Shown: piece after piece, positions 25,101 to 37,135 of the stretch
How the letters are laid out: each line of letters begins with the position of its first letter
Numbering within the stretch: position 1 is the first letter of the stretch
Assembly (NCBI GenBank): GCA_914767715.1
Contig: OU612066.1
Location: 8,439,001-8,503,000, forward strand
DNA: 64,000 nt
Source of the DNA: Membranipora membranacea
Taxonomy: Eukaryota; Bryozoa; Gymnolaemata; Cheilostomatida; Membraniporidae
Direction: 5' to 3'
The notes under the pieces: model-generated
The model's input: the letters and a program-made list of their open reading frames with translations, nothing else
Databases searched by the model: none
What the model was told of the DNA's origin: nothing
Translations under genes and position numbers: made by a program

Positions 25101-28100
25101 CTTGGTTGGGAGATGAAAGTAAAAATTCGAGTTGTGACCTTAATTTGATCTGTTTCAGCGTTCTAGATGCCTAAATCATTCTTTACTTATAAGGTCATTT
25201 TTCATAAACCACCTTGCAACGACCCATATACATATACAGCTTGTAGAGCAATACATGCAACCGTTTGAGCCCCTCCAAGGACATATCACCATTGAGTTTA
25301 ACACCATAAATATTTAATGCATGCGGCGAACACATTTTCATCATCAACCTGGTTTAGTAGCAGTGGAAACAAAAAAGCAAACCGCTGCCTTTAGTTCTGA
25401 GTAACCCTGAACAATGCTGCTGGAGAGTTCTTTCATAGGATGTTTCCCTGGAGAATCACTGATGGCCAAACACAGACAGACAGCAGAACGCAAAATGAGT
25501 CAGTGTGACTTACAAAATAGATATCGAGGCTTGAGCTGCTGGCGGCAAAAACCTAATGAAGTCATCTATTATTTATGATGTTTGGTTAGATTATCATTGT
25601 TACATAGGAGCAAGAAAAGTACTAGGTGATAGTAAGAAGACATTTAGAGCAGCATGAGCGATGAAAATTCAGAGAAAAGCCTGCAGAATCCAAAGAGGGA
25701 GGTTTGGTAGATACAGATGTATGATATTTAAATAATATAACTCTCTGTCAAGTTTTTTGCAAAACCCTTCAGAGTTTTAAACAATAAAGATAGGTTGTGC
25801 GGTAGAGCTAGAGTTGCAAATAGTTGAAAGGCATCAATGCAACTGTGATAATATATGTAGATAGAATCTATAAAGCTAAGCAGAGAATGCAGAGAATACC
25901 ACCTTACCAAGTGTGCTGTGTTTGCTGCGCAGTATCTCAGAGAATTTGGCGTCTGTTGCGTTAGCGGCGTCCGAATCCAAATCACTGTGGTTTTCGCCGC
26001 CTGTAAATAAAGCACGCTTAACCTGACGTTTTATCTTCTGTCCCCACCTAGGCATGTCATAGCATGAAATAAAATCCTCTAAGCATTAGCAGAGTCAATA
26101 GCAGCTAATTGAGTCTCCGATTCTTACGATAATTACATCCAAAGCACAGCCCTGCTCTCACAGCTGCACCTAGGAGATATTGTTTACTATGTTTGTTCAC
26201 TAGTAGGAAGTATTCTTCTGTTTGAAATGTTCTCAAGTATGCTATGATTAACACTTTGTCCAGAAGCCGAGATAGTAAAAATTCCAAACACTGCTACAGG
26301 AAGTGTTATAATGCAAAGGCTGCCAAATTTCCTAGGCAGCTATCGTATTATTTTCGTAAAATCTCCAACAAGTGTACAGTATCAGATTAAAATTTACCTA
26401 ACATTGAGCCGTAACCAATGACTCTAGTCATGCTAATGGCTGGGGACAGCAAAAAGCCGGCATAGGTAATTGTGCCTAATGAATTGGTATGACAATAAAA
26501 CAAATTGTATGGGTAATGAATTGGACACTACATAATAATATCTGCAGCAATCTGAATGGCATTTATTGGCTGATATAAATTTACAATGGATAGAGTCCAC
26601 TGGGATAATCCAGTCAGACGCTTACAACTGATTTGAGAACAAACAGCGTACTCCAATCAAAAACTTTTATACATAATCTATTGAATTTTAATGAAAAGAC
26701 AGAGAAATGGACATTTGCAGGGCTTCGAAAACACTACATTGCAATAGCAACCTAGGGATATCACTAGGACTGGTAATAGAAGCAAATAATTTGTATTTAG
26801 CCAGGGTAATTCAATCTCAAATTGTGTTATTTTTAGCAGATGAATAATTGCAGAATACTATATAAAATCATTGAATCTAATTTCTTTCAATTTAGTCAAC
26901 ATGCCCAGCAGGGCCCTTTTCTTCTTATAAGGTAAAGAATAAACAATATATTTTCACACTTGTACCCGAACTTCTAAGGCGTCAAAATCCCATCACCCTG
27001 AATGGCACAACCTGAATTAGGGCTGAAGTGGGATAATTCTCAACTGAACACTAAATGTAAGGTTACTCAGCAGCATGATAATATAACATCTATTGCATAA
27101 TATAATCCCACAAAAAATTCGACAACTTGTAAGCACACATTTATTGAAGCTCCAGTCAAAGACAGGATAAGACAATCCCATATAAAGTATTTGCCCACTA
27201 GTTAGCAGTAGTGAGTTTGTGACAAACCCCTGCAAGCAGAGACTGTAGGCTAAAGGCCAGCAATTTCATGCATATTGCTTCTTACAACCGGTATCAGTAA
27301 TGCAATATTTTGTTGATATAACTGATGTCTACAATAATGAATTTTAGAAATCCCTGACGTACCTGAGGAACAAGTCTCCATAGATTCATCATCCTCATCT
27401 AATACTATATCCTCCTCTGATAGAGCAGCTCCTCCAAACTGATCTGATATCACAGACAGTCCTCCCTTCTGTGATAAGGGGAACAGACTGCTGGTCGCCA
27501 CACTAGGAGCCAAACCAGCGGTATACGGCTTACTGTAACCAAGCATCGACCAGGAATCCAGGTTAGGAGTAGATTTAGAGAATGGCTTTGAGGTCAACTG
27601 CTTGATTGATTCTACAAAGAGGTGATGGATCATTATATAGGGCAAATAATATATACTTATATATATATACTATTTTATTTGGCAGACAACATCATCCTGG
27701 GCGGATGTTTTCCATGACGTGCCAAAGAAATTACGTGCTTTGCTTCTGGAGTAAAGTATATCAAATTTCACACCAAATGCTTATCATCTGCAATGGCTTT
27801 TTCACTGCCTTGGTCGAGCATTCTAACTGCAAAGTTTTGAGCCACCCAAGAAATGCTTTTATTGAGTAAATTGATCTGGGTTTGCAGAGAGAGAGTGAAT
27901 GTCTGGAAAGACAATTTCTTTATATTGATAGCTGGATCAATATCTTGATATTTCCTCTCAGTTTGACACAGTTGGGATCAAGTTCTGTTTAGAAAGTTGG
28001 TTTCGATTTCCAAAACAAACATTTTGTTTGTAAAACGATTTGGTATCTGGATATTATAAGGCGACTTGTGTCAGCCTGGAATTAACAACAGAATCAAAAT

Positions 28101-31100
28101 AGGAGTGTCATTTTGTCTGAGAATGTTGGCTTTTCATTAACTAAGCTAATGTCAGCAAGTTGAATAAAACTATCCTTGGAGCAAAGCTTTTCAGCTCTCC
28201 AAACTGGAAAATTCGACTTGAAATATGCAATGACCAAATATAAAAGGTTAAATTGAATGGAGGACTAATAATTCATTAATGAGCATAATTACTATACAAA
28301 AGTCTAATATATTGTGTAAATTTCATGGCTAGGGACCAATTGTCCGTATAATTTTTTGAAATTGAACAGGTTGCTGCCAGGACAGTGTTTGAATTCTTTT
28401 GTTAGTTGTTTTTGTTTAGGTACGGCCACTTGCCTCAGTGAGCATATGAAATTAACTATCAAGTGTTATAATCATACTCGGAATATTCAATGAGCCTTGC
28501 TCTACTCAAAACGGCAGGCATGAAATAAATTGATGTTGATTTGGAGCTGCTGCACCGACATTACAAATAAACCTTGGATGGCTCGTAAGTGCACATCCTT
28601 AGGCATGTATACGATAATAGCCGAGAGGAAATAGAAATTCAGTTCATGATGTAATTTGCGCGTTTCAATTATTTAGAAATATCAAATCATTATGAAGAAG
28701 GATTACGAGGCTGTTTTCATTGACTTACCTAATTTACTATAAGTGTGCTGTCTGGGTTCTTGGGATTTAGCTTGCATTTGTGATACCGGAACTTCTGCAG
28801 TTTGAGACTGCTTCTGCTCTGACTCAGCTATGCTTTCTGTGTTGTCTTCATTGGCTGCAGGTCGCCTCTCAGGCATCTGAAATAGCAATTGAAGAATAGA
28901 CAAAAAGGCTTAATGAAGAATATACATCTGATAGCTTACCATCTATCGAGGCCTGCCATCCCCATATGACCACAAGAACAGAACATAGTCATTTAAGTTT
29001 TCTCTGGGATTGGGGGGGGGGGAGAAAGAAAGTTCATCATCACTTCCCAGACCGTGAACTGGGCCACTTTAGCTCACTGTGATGTTAATGAAGTCAATTA
29101 TTTTTTTCTTCTGATCACGATTCTCACCACCAAATTGTGAGCCTTCCTTTGTTGTGTTTTTATGTTCGAGGCTGAGACAAAGAGAAGATGTATACAGGGA
29201 GGTACATACTCCTTGATCTATCCTTGAGCCTTTCATCGATGTGCACCAAGCAATCAGTGTATCAAAAAGACAATATTGAATGTTGTTACAGTGGGAATAT
29301 TGTGGAAGGTTAGCCTTTTGCTGCCGCTAGTTCAATATTAGACTTTTGTAGCCTTTAATTGAGTACTGCTGACTATTGTCTGCTGACAAATATTGACACA
29401 ATAATGCAGTGCTCAATGTGATCATCGGTTGTATGAGATTGATACACTTGGTTTTCTATTGTATGGTGCATCGCTCACAGACATTGTTACCATCTGCAGG
29501 TTTGACATGCATGGGACAGTGCAAAAGTGCTTATGTTGACATCTTCCCCAGCGGTAGGTTAAAGCGGCTGTAAGTGCAAAGGCAAATAAGCAACTACCGT
29601 ACTTATGCAAGGGAGTAAATAGAAGCTTCAATTTAATTTAGCTAGCTTGGGTGTGGCTTAATGTTAGCTAGCAAAACTACACTAGCTGTTTATGTAAAGC
29701 TAAGAGGTTGAGTTAATGTTAGCTAGCAATAGAACTGTTATCGCTGGGAATTCTTTACTCTACGGTACTTTCTCACACAGCTTCTCCTTTAAGGGTCATG
29801 TGATATATAATCCCACTGTTGGGAGGCCGAGACCGAGACCAAGTATACCTGAGAAGCTAGGCTGTGCTTCCTTACAGATATCATATAAGGTTTCCCCTCC
29901 CTTGAGGCCTTACCAGTAAACCTATGACTGATGGCTGGAAGGGAAGAGAGTCCCTAACGTGTCAGAGATACCAGGTCGTCTCAAAAAAATAATGATGCAA
30001 CCTGTGACGGCATTGTGAGAGCGCATAACGACAACCTCAGGGAGTGTTGTCATTTCCACCCACCTCGATTTTTCTAAGAGTCGATATCCCAACATCAATC
30101 CTATCCATGATGTTATCGACGCTATCAAACTTCCTCTTGAGCTGGTTAATAGTGAACATGGCCGACACACATGATCCAGCAGGCGGAGTCTGAGAACGTT
30201 CTTTGATGTGGGGAGGCTGTATATCACTCATCATCTGATGTACTCCATTCTGCAAATCTCTAGGATCTGAAACAAAAACAGGAACATAGGTAAGGACAGG
30301 TCAAGTTACTCAATGCCACATTCAAATAAATGCAAAATTTAATTAATTTTATAAACTTTATTGTTAGTACAGGTGGTATGCGATTGAAAAGCATCGTCAT
30401 GTAGCATCCCGCAATTCTTAGTACTGCTACAATCGGATCAGATGAATTTAGAGTTCAATCTACTACTAACATGCAGTTACTCAGTATTCTGCTGACTTAC
30501 CCTGACCGTAAAACATGATATCAGAAGAACCAAGTAAGCCTCATTACATCAACAAATCTACACACAGAGTATGAACAATAGTGAGGACAGAAAGCTGCCT
30601 TTTAAGGTCACAAATCCTCGTAATTGACTTACCATTCTCCCCTTTGGAAAGCAAACTGCAGAATATTAGATCAGTATAGAGGTTGTATAACCTGCCCATA
30701 CAAACACGCAATCCACAACAATCAGCTTATTACCACTGAATACTTCAGATTGAATGAATCTCGAGTACTCAGCCCTTAGAGAAGCAATTAGCTCAAAACA
30801 AGTGCACAAAACTAAAGGTGATATCAAAAACACTACACTGATACACAACTATCTGTATTCTGTACAGATTAAATGCAATGTATTTAATACTAAGTTATTG
30901 ACTAAATATCATACATAATATTTCTGAAACAATTGATCTTTAATAACTTTTACTCATGCGATTTATTTCAAGCGCTAATGGTCGATGGCACAGACTGACA
31001 ACGTGTAAAAATAACAAAGGGCGCGAGTCACTCTGTGTGCTCTGCTGCTATTTTAGAATAAAGAAATTGTGTCCTCAACACAATAGATAAGCTTCTTTAA

Positions 31101-34100
31101 TGCAAGTAATCTTTTTGACATATCAGATGTTTATGGGAATCTCTATTGCTGAACAAATGAATTATAAACATGACATATCGAACCAAAGTCATTCAAGGCA
31201 TTCATCCAATCTCTAGTACAAGGTCAAACTAAACCAATACCATTCTGATACCCAAGAGAAAAAGCTACAGGAAGCTCAACCAAATGAAAATGTCTGACGA
31301 CCATGACACAATTCCAATACCACAGTATGAAACAGTACGAACTCTTGAAGAAGTCAAAGCTAATAGACACAAAATACAAACACCGAACGCACCGCAGAAA
31401 TCAAACTTACCTTTACTTCTGTCTCCCATTTTTCAATTGAAACTCAAATAAAGTTCTAGTCAGCAGCTGCTGCCAAATAACTTATTATAGTGGGGCAAAC
31501 ACTACCATACAAATGGTATTAACCAACTAAGATTTACACAAGTTTATATTGAAGCAGTACAAATGCTCCATGATATCAAAGTTTGAATGATTAGAGAACC
31601 CTAATCCTGAGAAAGCGCATTAATTTTATGCTTTAACAATTTTACATCAAGGAATTTCAATTTGTATCAAATTCATTGCTGCCTTTAAATGCTGCCACAA
31701 TCATAATGCAGACAGTTTGTTCAGAGATTGAGGCAACTAAGCTAACAAAACAAATGTATATCAAGAGCTCCTCTAGCTTTCAATAATTGACCAACTCTAC
31801 TCTTATGTTGAGATATTTTTACTATCCATCGCATTGCAACCCTCATACAAGGATAGACACCAAAATAACCCAAAATAACTCAAAATTGAAAAAGGGAAAC
31901 CAGCAGAATTTTTAATTCAATAATCATTTTTAAGTCATTAAAACATCAACCAAACAACAGTAACAGGTTTATGCTCGTATGATCTGTAACAAACGCCAAC
32001 TCTCGATTTGTTGTAAGTTCTTGGCGGATCTAAAACTGCAAGGCAAGAACCTCCATATACACATTTACTCATAAATACATTTATTCATATTTATATGTAT
32101 TCCATGTTGCTAACAAACTGTTGAGGAGGTAGAGAATACTTGTAACAATTCAGCAGCCAATTACAAAACCCTCAAGTACCTAAGTAAATTACAACTCAGC
32201 TGAGAAGTGCCTAGAGTACTATAGAAGTGCGCTGCATCAACAAAGCTACATGATGAAAAACCTAGCTGTATGTAGCGGTAAAAATAATTCAACATCACTT
32301 GGGATTATTTTGATATCATTTAGTTGGTTTCAATGACAGATTAAGTGGCAATGCCACAAACATACTAAAGTTTGTGTACTTACTACTTTTACAGAGCTAC
32401 AGGGCATGGTGAAAATTAATGTTTATTTACAAGCAGACTCTATTTTATCAGATTTTAGCAACATTCCCAGTCTGGCTTTTCACTTTTAGAACCTACTTGT
32501 AAATGTAACATTATTGATTGACCACCCAAGTCAGTCAGACTACGCTACTACTAGTACGGGTGTTCTACTCCTAAGTGCAGGGCAAACCACTTTATCTACC
32601 TCTCAATACATCTGCCCTGGAGTTTCTTTGCCAAAGACCAATGCGGAAATTATTGGCCTGATTAACCCATCTCTGTGCTAGATGTTTCACCGTTTGTATA
32701 GACGCATACAAGCTGGGTTGTCAGAATAAAAGCATAAACACAACACACATCACCCAAGGAATATGGTGGCCATGACAGGGAATTGGTTAGGCTTTCATTG
32801 AAACATACCCCACACTGCAAAACAGCTTACCATAAATTTCAAGTTCATCCCTGGAGTTAACTCCTCCTGTTATTGATATATCATCAGAGTCTTCCTCCCC
32901 TGATTCATTATCTATGTTAGTGGCAGAAATAAGGAGTAAAAAAAGCATGAGGTGGCGAGGTATCTAATAAACTATATCACTAAAGCAAGAGGAAGTATGG
33001 GTAATAATAGGAAAGTATATGAGGGTCAAAAATTATATGTTGACTACATTGAGTTAGGGTTGGTCTTAGAGACTGTCTGTCTAGTCAGACTTCTAGCTAG
33101 TCGGACTACAAACCACTCGTACAACAGAGAGCATCACAATACTAACTGCTTAAAGTTACAGTAATGAACTGAGAGGTACAAGAGAGACAGATGGGGTGTA
33201 TAAAATATGTAATTTTCTCTTGTTTGTCTGTAATGATAAATAAAAAATGTTATTAGGATAGACCTACCTGAGCCACTGGCGAGAGCATTGAGAGACATTG
33301 TAGATCCAGCCAAAGACTTCTCCACTATAAAACAGAAGAATAAGGAAATTCACTCAAATACTATTGTCAAGCTACCCTAGAGATGTAATTGCCATACAGC
33401 TAAGAAGCATTTGAGTTAGTAGTGGAATCAAATATGACGCGCCTCCTGAATCTGGCCATTTATCGAAAGACTAAAATCAGTATAATATCACGCCTCATCC
33501 AGTTTTGATCTTGCTGTCAGGTTTGCATTATAAGATCAGTGATTTCAGTGCTAGACACAAACCTTTCTTATGGAGGCTGTCGTCAGAGCCACAAAATGAG
33601 ATTTCACTATTATTATCACAATCTTCAGCATCCTCTGCTTGTATCTCAGATTCTGTCTCCCCTGTTAACTCCTGCCTGTCTCTGGCTAACTGTAGCTCTA
33701 GCTTCTCGACACTGCGTGTGCTGTCATCTATGGCTATATCTGACAATACAAAACAAGTATCTGCTTGAAACATATAACCAGATTTAGAGGTGACCTGAAA
33801 AAAACGGTTGGTAACTGAAACTTGAAATGATCATGATCAGTAAGGATGCTGAAGAGTAATTTAGCTATGCACCCCTTTCACCATAATCTTTGAAGAATTC
33901 TTGGCAACTGTGAGCCAAGTTTTGACACTAGTTCTATCATAAAACCCCCAACTACTTGCTTTAATCACACAGATCACACAAAATAGACATACCAGACTGA
34001 TATATCTCAGTAGCTGCGTCACTCTCTGCATCATCTCCGTCATCTTTACTCTGATCAATCTCCACAGTATCTTCTCTTATGACATGGAACTCTACAGCAC

Positions 34101-37100
34101 CGATAGGTGTAACAATAGGACTTAGCTGTTTCCTTGCCTCTTTCCCTGAAACTGATAAAAGCTGGATGTGCAGAGCTGTGGTCCAGAATTCTACCTGACA
34201 AACCATCAATTTTAATTTTAAACTTTTCTACCATGACGGCAAGATATAACCCTTGATATAACCATCGCTTACCATAAGAAACAATGCTAACAATAAGAGA
34301 CCACCCTTGTCATGTTTTACGTCACAACATCTCCCGACCCACCTTATACTTGGCCAGAAGACAAATATCACACAATAATCTCTGTAATCTTAGTGTTTGT
34401 TCATTAGATTTACATCTTGTAATTTGTTTTCGATGACTACAAGGCTAATTTGTCAACTAAGAAATTGATTGGTGAAAATAAAGATTTAAAAAACTGTACA
34501 CCAGGTCGCCTTTTTTAACGATTCTCGGTTTCATGTACCTGTTAGATCTATTATATCATCCTGTGAGTCGTCCTGTTCGTACTCCTCCACATCAGTCCTG
34601 TCATCATCTGATTGGTCAAGATTATCCTCCTCACTCATACTAAGTAATAACTCACCTGCTCCCGCTAGTCTTTTAGATACTGACAAAATATGAATGACTT
34701 CATTACAATCATGTTATCACAATCCTCCCACAATGCAATTTTCCGGGTTTCCCGAATTGAAATTAGACTATGTTATGAGGATCCTGAGCATTCATCATCG
34801 GACAATGTCCGTGTCATGTTACGCTTGACACTTGTCCACTACTTGATACTTTATATAATTGCTACTCAATATCATTACGCTGTCAGTATTCTCAAATTTG
34901 TATGTAGGATATTGGGGATTTCTATCAGTGTTTGCGCATTGGCGTTATGATAAAAATGGAGTACTTTTAACGGCATTGTCGAGATGTAGTCACATGACCT
35001 ACTTCTACTTTCATTCACATTATTTGATAAACAAGTTCAGCTGTCAAGAATCCTCAGCCAAGCAAACAAGGGACAAGAAAAGTGCTATCGGCTGACAAAC
35101 TGGTGTCTAAGCTTTCAGAATCAGAACAGACAGTAAATTTCATGAATATCCTGCATATTTTATTAATTTGTCTGTATGGGGTACAATTTGCACACACTCA
35201 GATTCCCAAATGATTTCTATCGAATAATATAGAATACTACAATAAATCAATGCAAAGACAAAAAGATCAGATTCCATTCAGTTGGCTTTATAGAAAGTTA
35301 CGATTTCACAGGGCCCAAAGGATACCGCAACAAAAGGGCAGCGGTGTGAGCGGCAGCAAATGAACTGAGGCCGGTCCTAATAACAGTAAAATAATAGTAA
35401 AGCAAATATTATTACAATGTCATTATAAAATATTAGCTCTCATAAATCTATTGTTCTTCAAAAGAACTTTTACATTGATTTATATCAAAAATTATTCTCA
35501 GGTATTCCCAATGGAGTTTAGAGTGATCACAAATCAAGGGCGTCAGCAAGCGCCATGCTTCTACATACCAACAATGCATAACAACCAGCAACACTGCAGT
35601 CTGAGCATAGAGATGAGCAACCCACAAAAGTATAACTTCATTTTATGTGTAAAATCCAAGTTCAGAAACATGTTTTATGTGTTTTGGATCACCCCTATGG
35701 TATTCATTCCCGGGTTACATTGTCCACGTCAAAATACACTCTCCAAGAATAAGACCTTGAAGTTGATGTTTGCGTCAAACTTGTCAGGTCCTACACACAC
35801 TGACTCACATAGACCAATGTCAGAATGATTCCAGGTTTAATAGAATCTCCAATATAAAAGTTCCCGTAAATTAAGTTCATATTATAGTAATTTAATTCAA
35901 TTCTTTGTCACATCAGCCCTCTCATACAGATCAGATCTGTATGCACTTCTTGTTTTACCCATTACACTGATGTTTTTTTGTTATGATCACATACCTCTTG
36001 AAGCGAGCTCATCTTGGGAATCCTGACTTTCATCGCTCTCGACATCCTCATCAGCCTCGCTATCGACAGCGCTGCCGGGATAACTCTGCTCCCTACTACC
36101 AGGTATGCTAGCCTCTCTGCTACCAGGCGCACTACCATGTAAGCTACTATGTACGCTAGCTGGTAGGCTGCCGTGAATGCTCCCCTGTGGAGTTATATAA
36201 GGACTTCCTTGCAGGGATATATGTGTGCTACCCTGAGGACTGGTCAGCTGTACAGGGCTTAGTGGATTACTGCGTGGCTCAGTCTGCACAGGTGAGGAGC
36301 AGTGGAGTTGCGTCAGCCCTACAGATTCAGTACCAAAGATATAAAAGTGAATGACAAGGTCTCAACACGCCAGGACAAAAATGTGTTAAGATGTAAGTTT
36401 TCTCTAACTTGTAAAACATATTATTCACATGCTTTGAGATCTAGATTTGGCTTCGAAAGATGCGATAGTTCTGGTTTTGTTATTGACACTATTGACAGCG
36501 GATTACATAACGTACCTGGGTGGGAGGAAGTATCGATGGTTGTCGGAGCTACAGAGATATCTAGTGGCGGGTTTTTATCCAAGACCATAATTTCCTGTGG
36601 AGTGTCACTCAACTTTCCTGCAATGTTTACAGAATGAGAAGTAATGTAAGCCCCTGCTTACTTATGTGTACTCAAATACACAACATGGCATGAAATCAAC
36701 TCCATGTAAATATCCGTATTACATGTAAATACAATGTCAGTTTCATCGGCTAGCTACTCACTACAAAATATCAGCGATATGTTACCTCTAAGCTTGGTTT
36801 CGACAAAACACACAATAAGTGTGTAGAGGGAAAGGAGAGGAGAGCCAATAACTGTGATGAAAGGCATGCTAGACTCTTTGTGTACCAAAAAAACTAGTAG
36901 TTGAGTGCGGGAGATATGATGCCTCCTGTTGCAATTATTCAGAACAGAAAATAACCAGCAAGACCTCATAATTAAGATACTGTATTTACCAAATACGCTG
37001 GCAAGTAATCATGATGATGTTTAGTATGTAATTTTATGAAATACCTTCAGAGGGTGTATTGTTGTTGTCATGAGATTCTATGTTAGAAGTGTCTGCATCT

Positions 37101-37135
37101 GTACTAAGCAATGTGACATTGTCTGTATCTGACAT
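8844..37135 (-). CDS. Large coiled-coil scaffold protein, family unassigned
   Basis: Thirty-seven coding exons on the minus strand join in phase from ATG 37135 to TGA 8846-8844: 5,604 bases, 1,867 residues plus stop. Exon coordinates are given in the head, rod and tail entries. The first 800 or so residues are acidic, low in complexity and rich in Ser, Pro, Asp and Glu. About 800-1692 is largely heptad-type coiled coil with Leu-rich and Glu/Lys/Gln-rich helices. The last 175 residues are Ser/Pro-rich, then a short coil. There is no kinase, motor, PH or membrane segment. Head, rod and tail order resembles cingulin-type junctional or centrosomal scaffolds, but I recognise no family signature, so a cytoskeletal role is inference. 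Extra exons could have been missed in the larger introns (for example 35994-34680 and 25907-23803). Confidence 0.85.
11845..11885 (-). other. Possible 41-base alternative exon between exons 32 and 33
   Basis: TTTCAG precedes 41 open bases in phase 0, followed by GTAAGA. If spliced onward it shifts the frame. If read through, it ends at a TAA overlapping the donor after 14 codons. It could be a poison exon or a short alternative C-terminus within the rod. Confidence 0.25.
14866..14885. repeat. 20-base perfect palindrome with AGGAGTT half-sites
   Basis: The sequence reads the same on both strands around GGATCC. It lies in an intron of the coiled-coil gene. Related arms occur at 18213-18235 (interrupted) and 43353-43370. 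Confidence 0.6.
23106..23121 (-). other. Possible alternative first exon C of the coiled-coil gene
   Basis: An ATG opens five codons (MEDIS) before GTAAGG, leaving phase 1, just upstream of exon 14, which requires phase 1. A transcript from here would encode the Pro-rich segment, rod and tail without the acidic head. Confidence 0.35.
24016..24038. repeat. TATTAG microsatellite
   Basis: About four copies of a six-base unit in an intron of the coiled-coil gene. Other simple tracts in the window: AAAT repeats near 10885-10903, G runs near 10341 and 29010, CTT repeats near 50658-50680, and TATAT repeats near 63672-63692. Confidence 0.7.
29641..29733. repeat. Short tandem copies of a TTAATGTTAGCTAGC repeat
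   Basis: Two diverged copies of a roughly 50-60 base unit share TTAATGTTAGCTAGC. A related pair appears at about 55988-56047 in an intron of the E-Syt gene with TTAATGTTAGCTAG, so this is a dispersed repeat family. Confidence 0.5.
30501..30516 (-). other. Possible alternative first exon B of the coiled-coil gene
   Basis: An ATG opens five codons (MFYGQ) before GTAAGT, again in phase 1, about 235 bases upstream of exon 9. Same logic as candidate A. Confidence 0.3.
30633..30641 (-). other. Possible 9-base microexon
   Basis: A CAG, a pyrimidine-containing tract and AAAG precede nine bases followed by GTAAGTC. Inserted between exons 8 and 9 in phase 1 it adds Gly-Glu-Asn without a frameshift. 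The donor is strong; the acceptor choice is a guess made to keep the frame. Confidence 0.3.
31411..31429 (-). other. Possible alternative first exon A of the coiled-coil gene
   Basis: An ATG opens six codons (MGDRSK) followed by a strong GTAAGT donor, leaving phase 1. That is the phase needed by exon 9 and most head exons. No convincing acceptor lies directly upstream, so it reads as a first coding exon of an internal promoter. Unproven. Confidence 0.35.

Larger units (their letters stand above)
22049..37135 (-). other. Coiled-coil gene: exons 1-15, disordered acidic head
   Basis: Exons: 37135-37045, 36617-36516, 36318-35995, 34679-34539, 34145-33993, 33739-33563, 33324-33268, 32911-32831, 30266-30064, 28876-28729, 27611-27363, 26000-25908, 23802-23698, 22833-22483, 22175-22049. 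Exons 2-8 and 11-14 are all phase 1 to phase 1, so each can be skipped without a frameshift. Exon 3 codes irregular repeats built on Gly-Ser followed by Leu, Ile or Pro, then a long Glu/Asp/Ser run. Exons 4-8 continue the acidic, Ser-rich pattern. Exon 9 has a short predicted helix (FTINQLKRKF...). Exon 14 is basic and Pro-rich with repeated Ser-Pro, suggesting kinase sites. Most of this head is expected to be disordered. Confidence 0.82.

Noticed and set aside
35451-35828. 125-codon plus-strand frame in an intron of the coiled-coil gene, plus a protein-like minus-strand stretch overlapping it
   Set aside because: No family recognised and no splice borders fit the host gene; may be a decayed transposon piece but not supportable.
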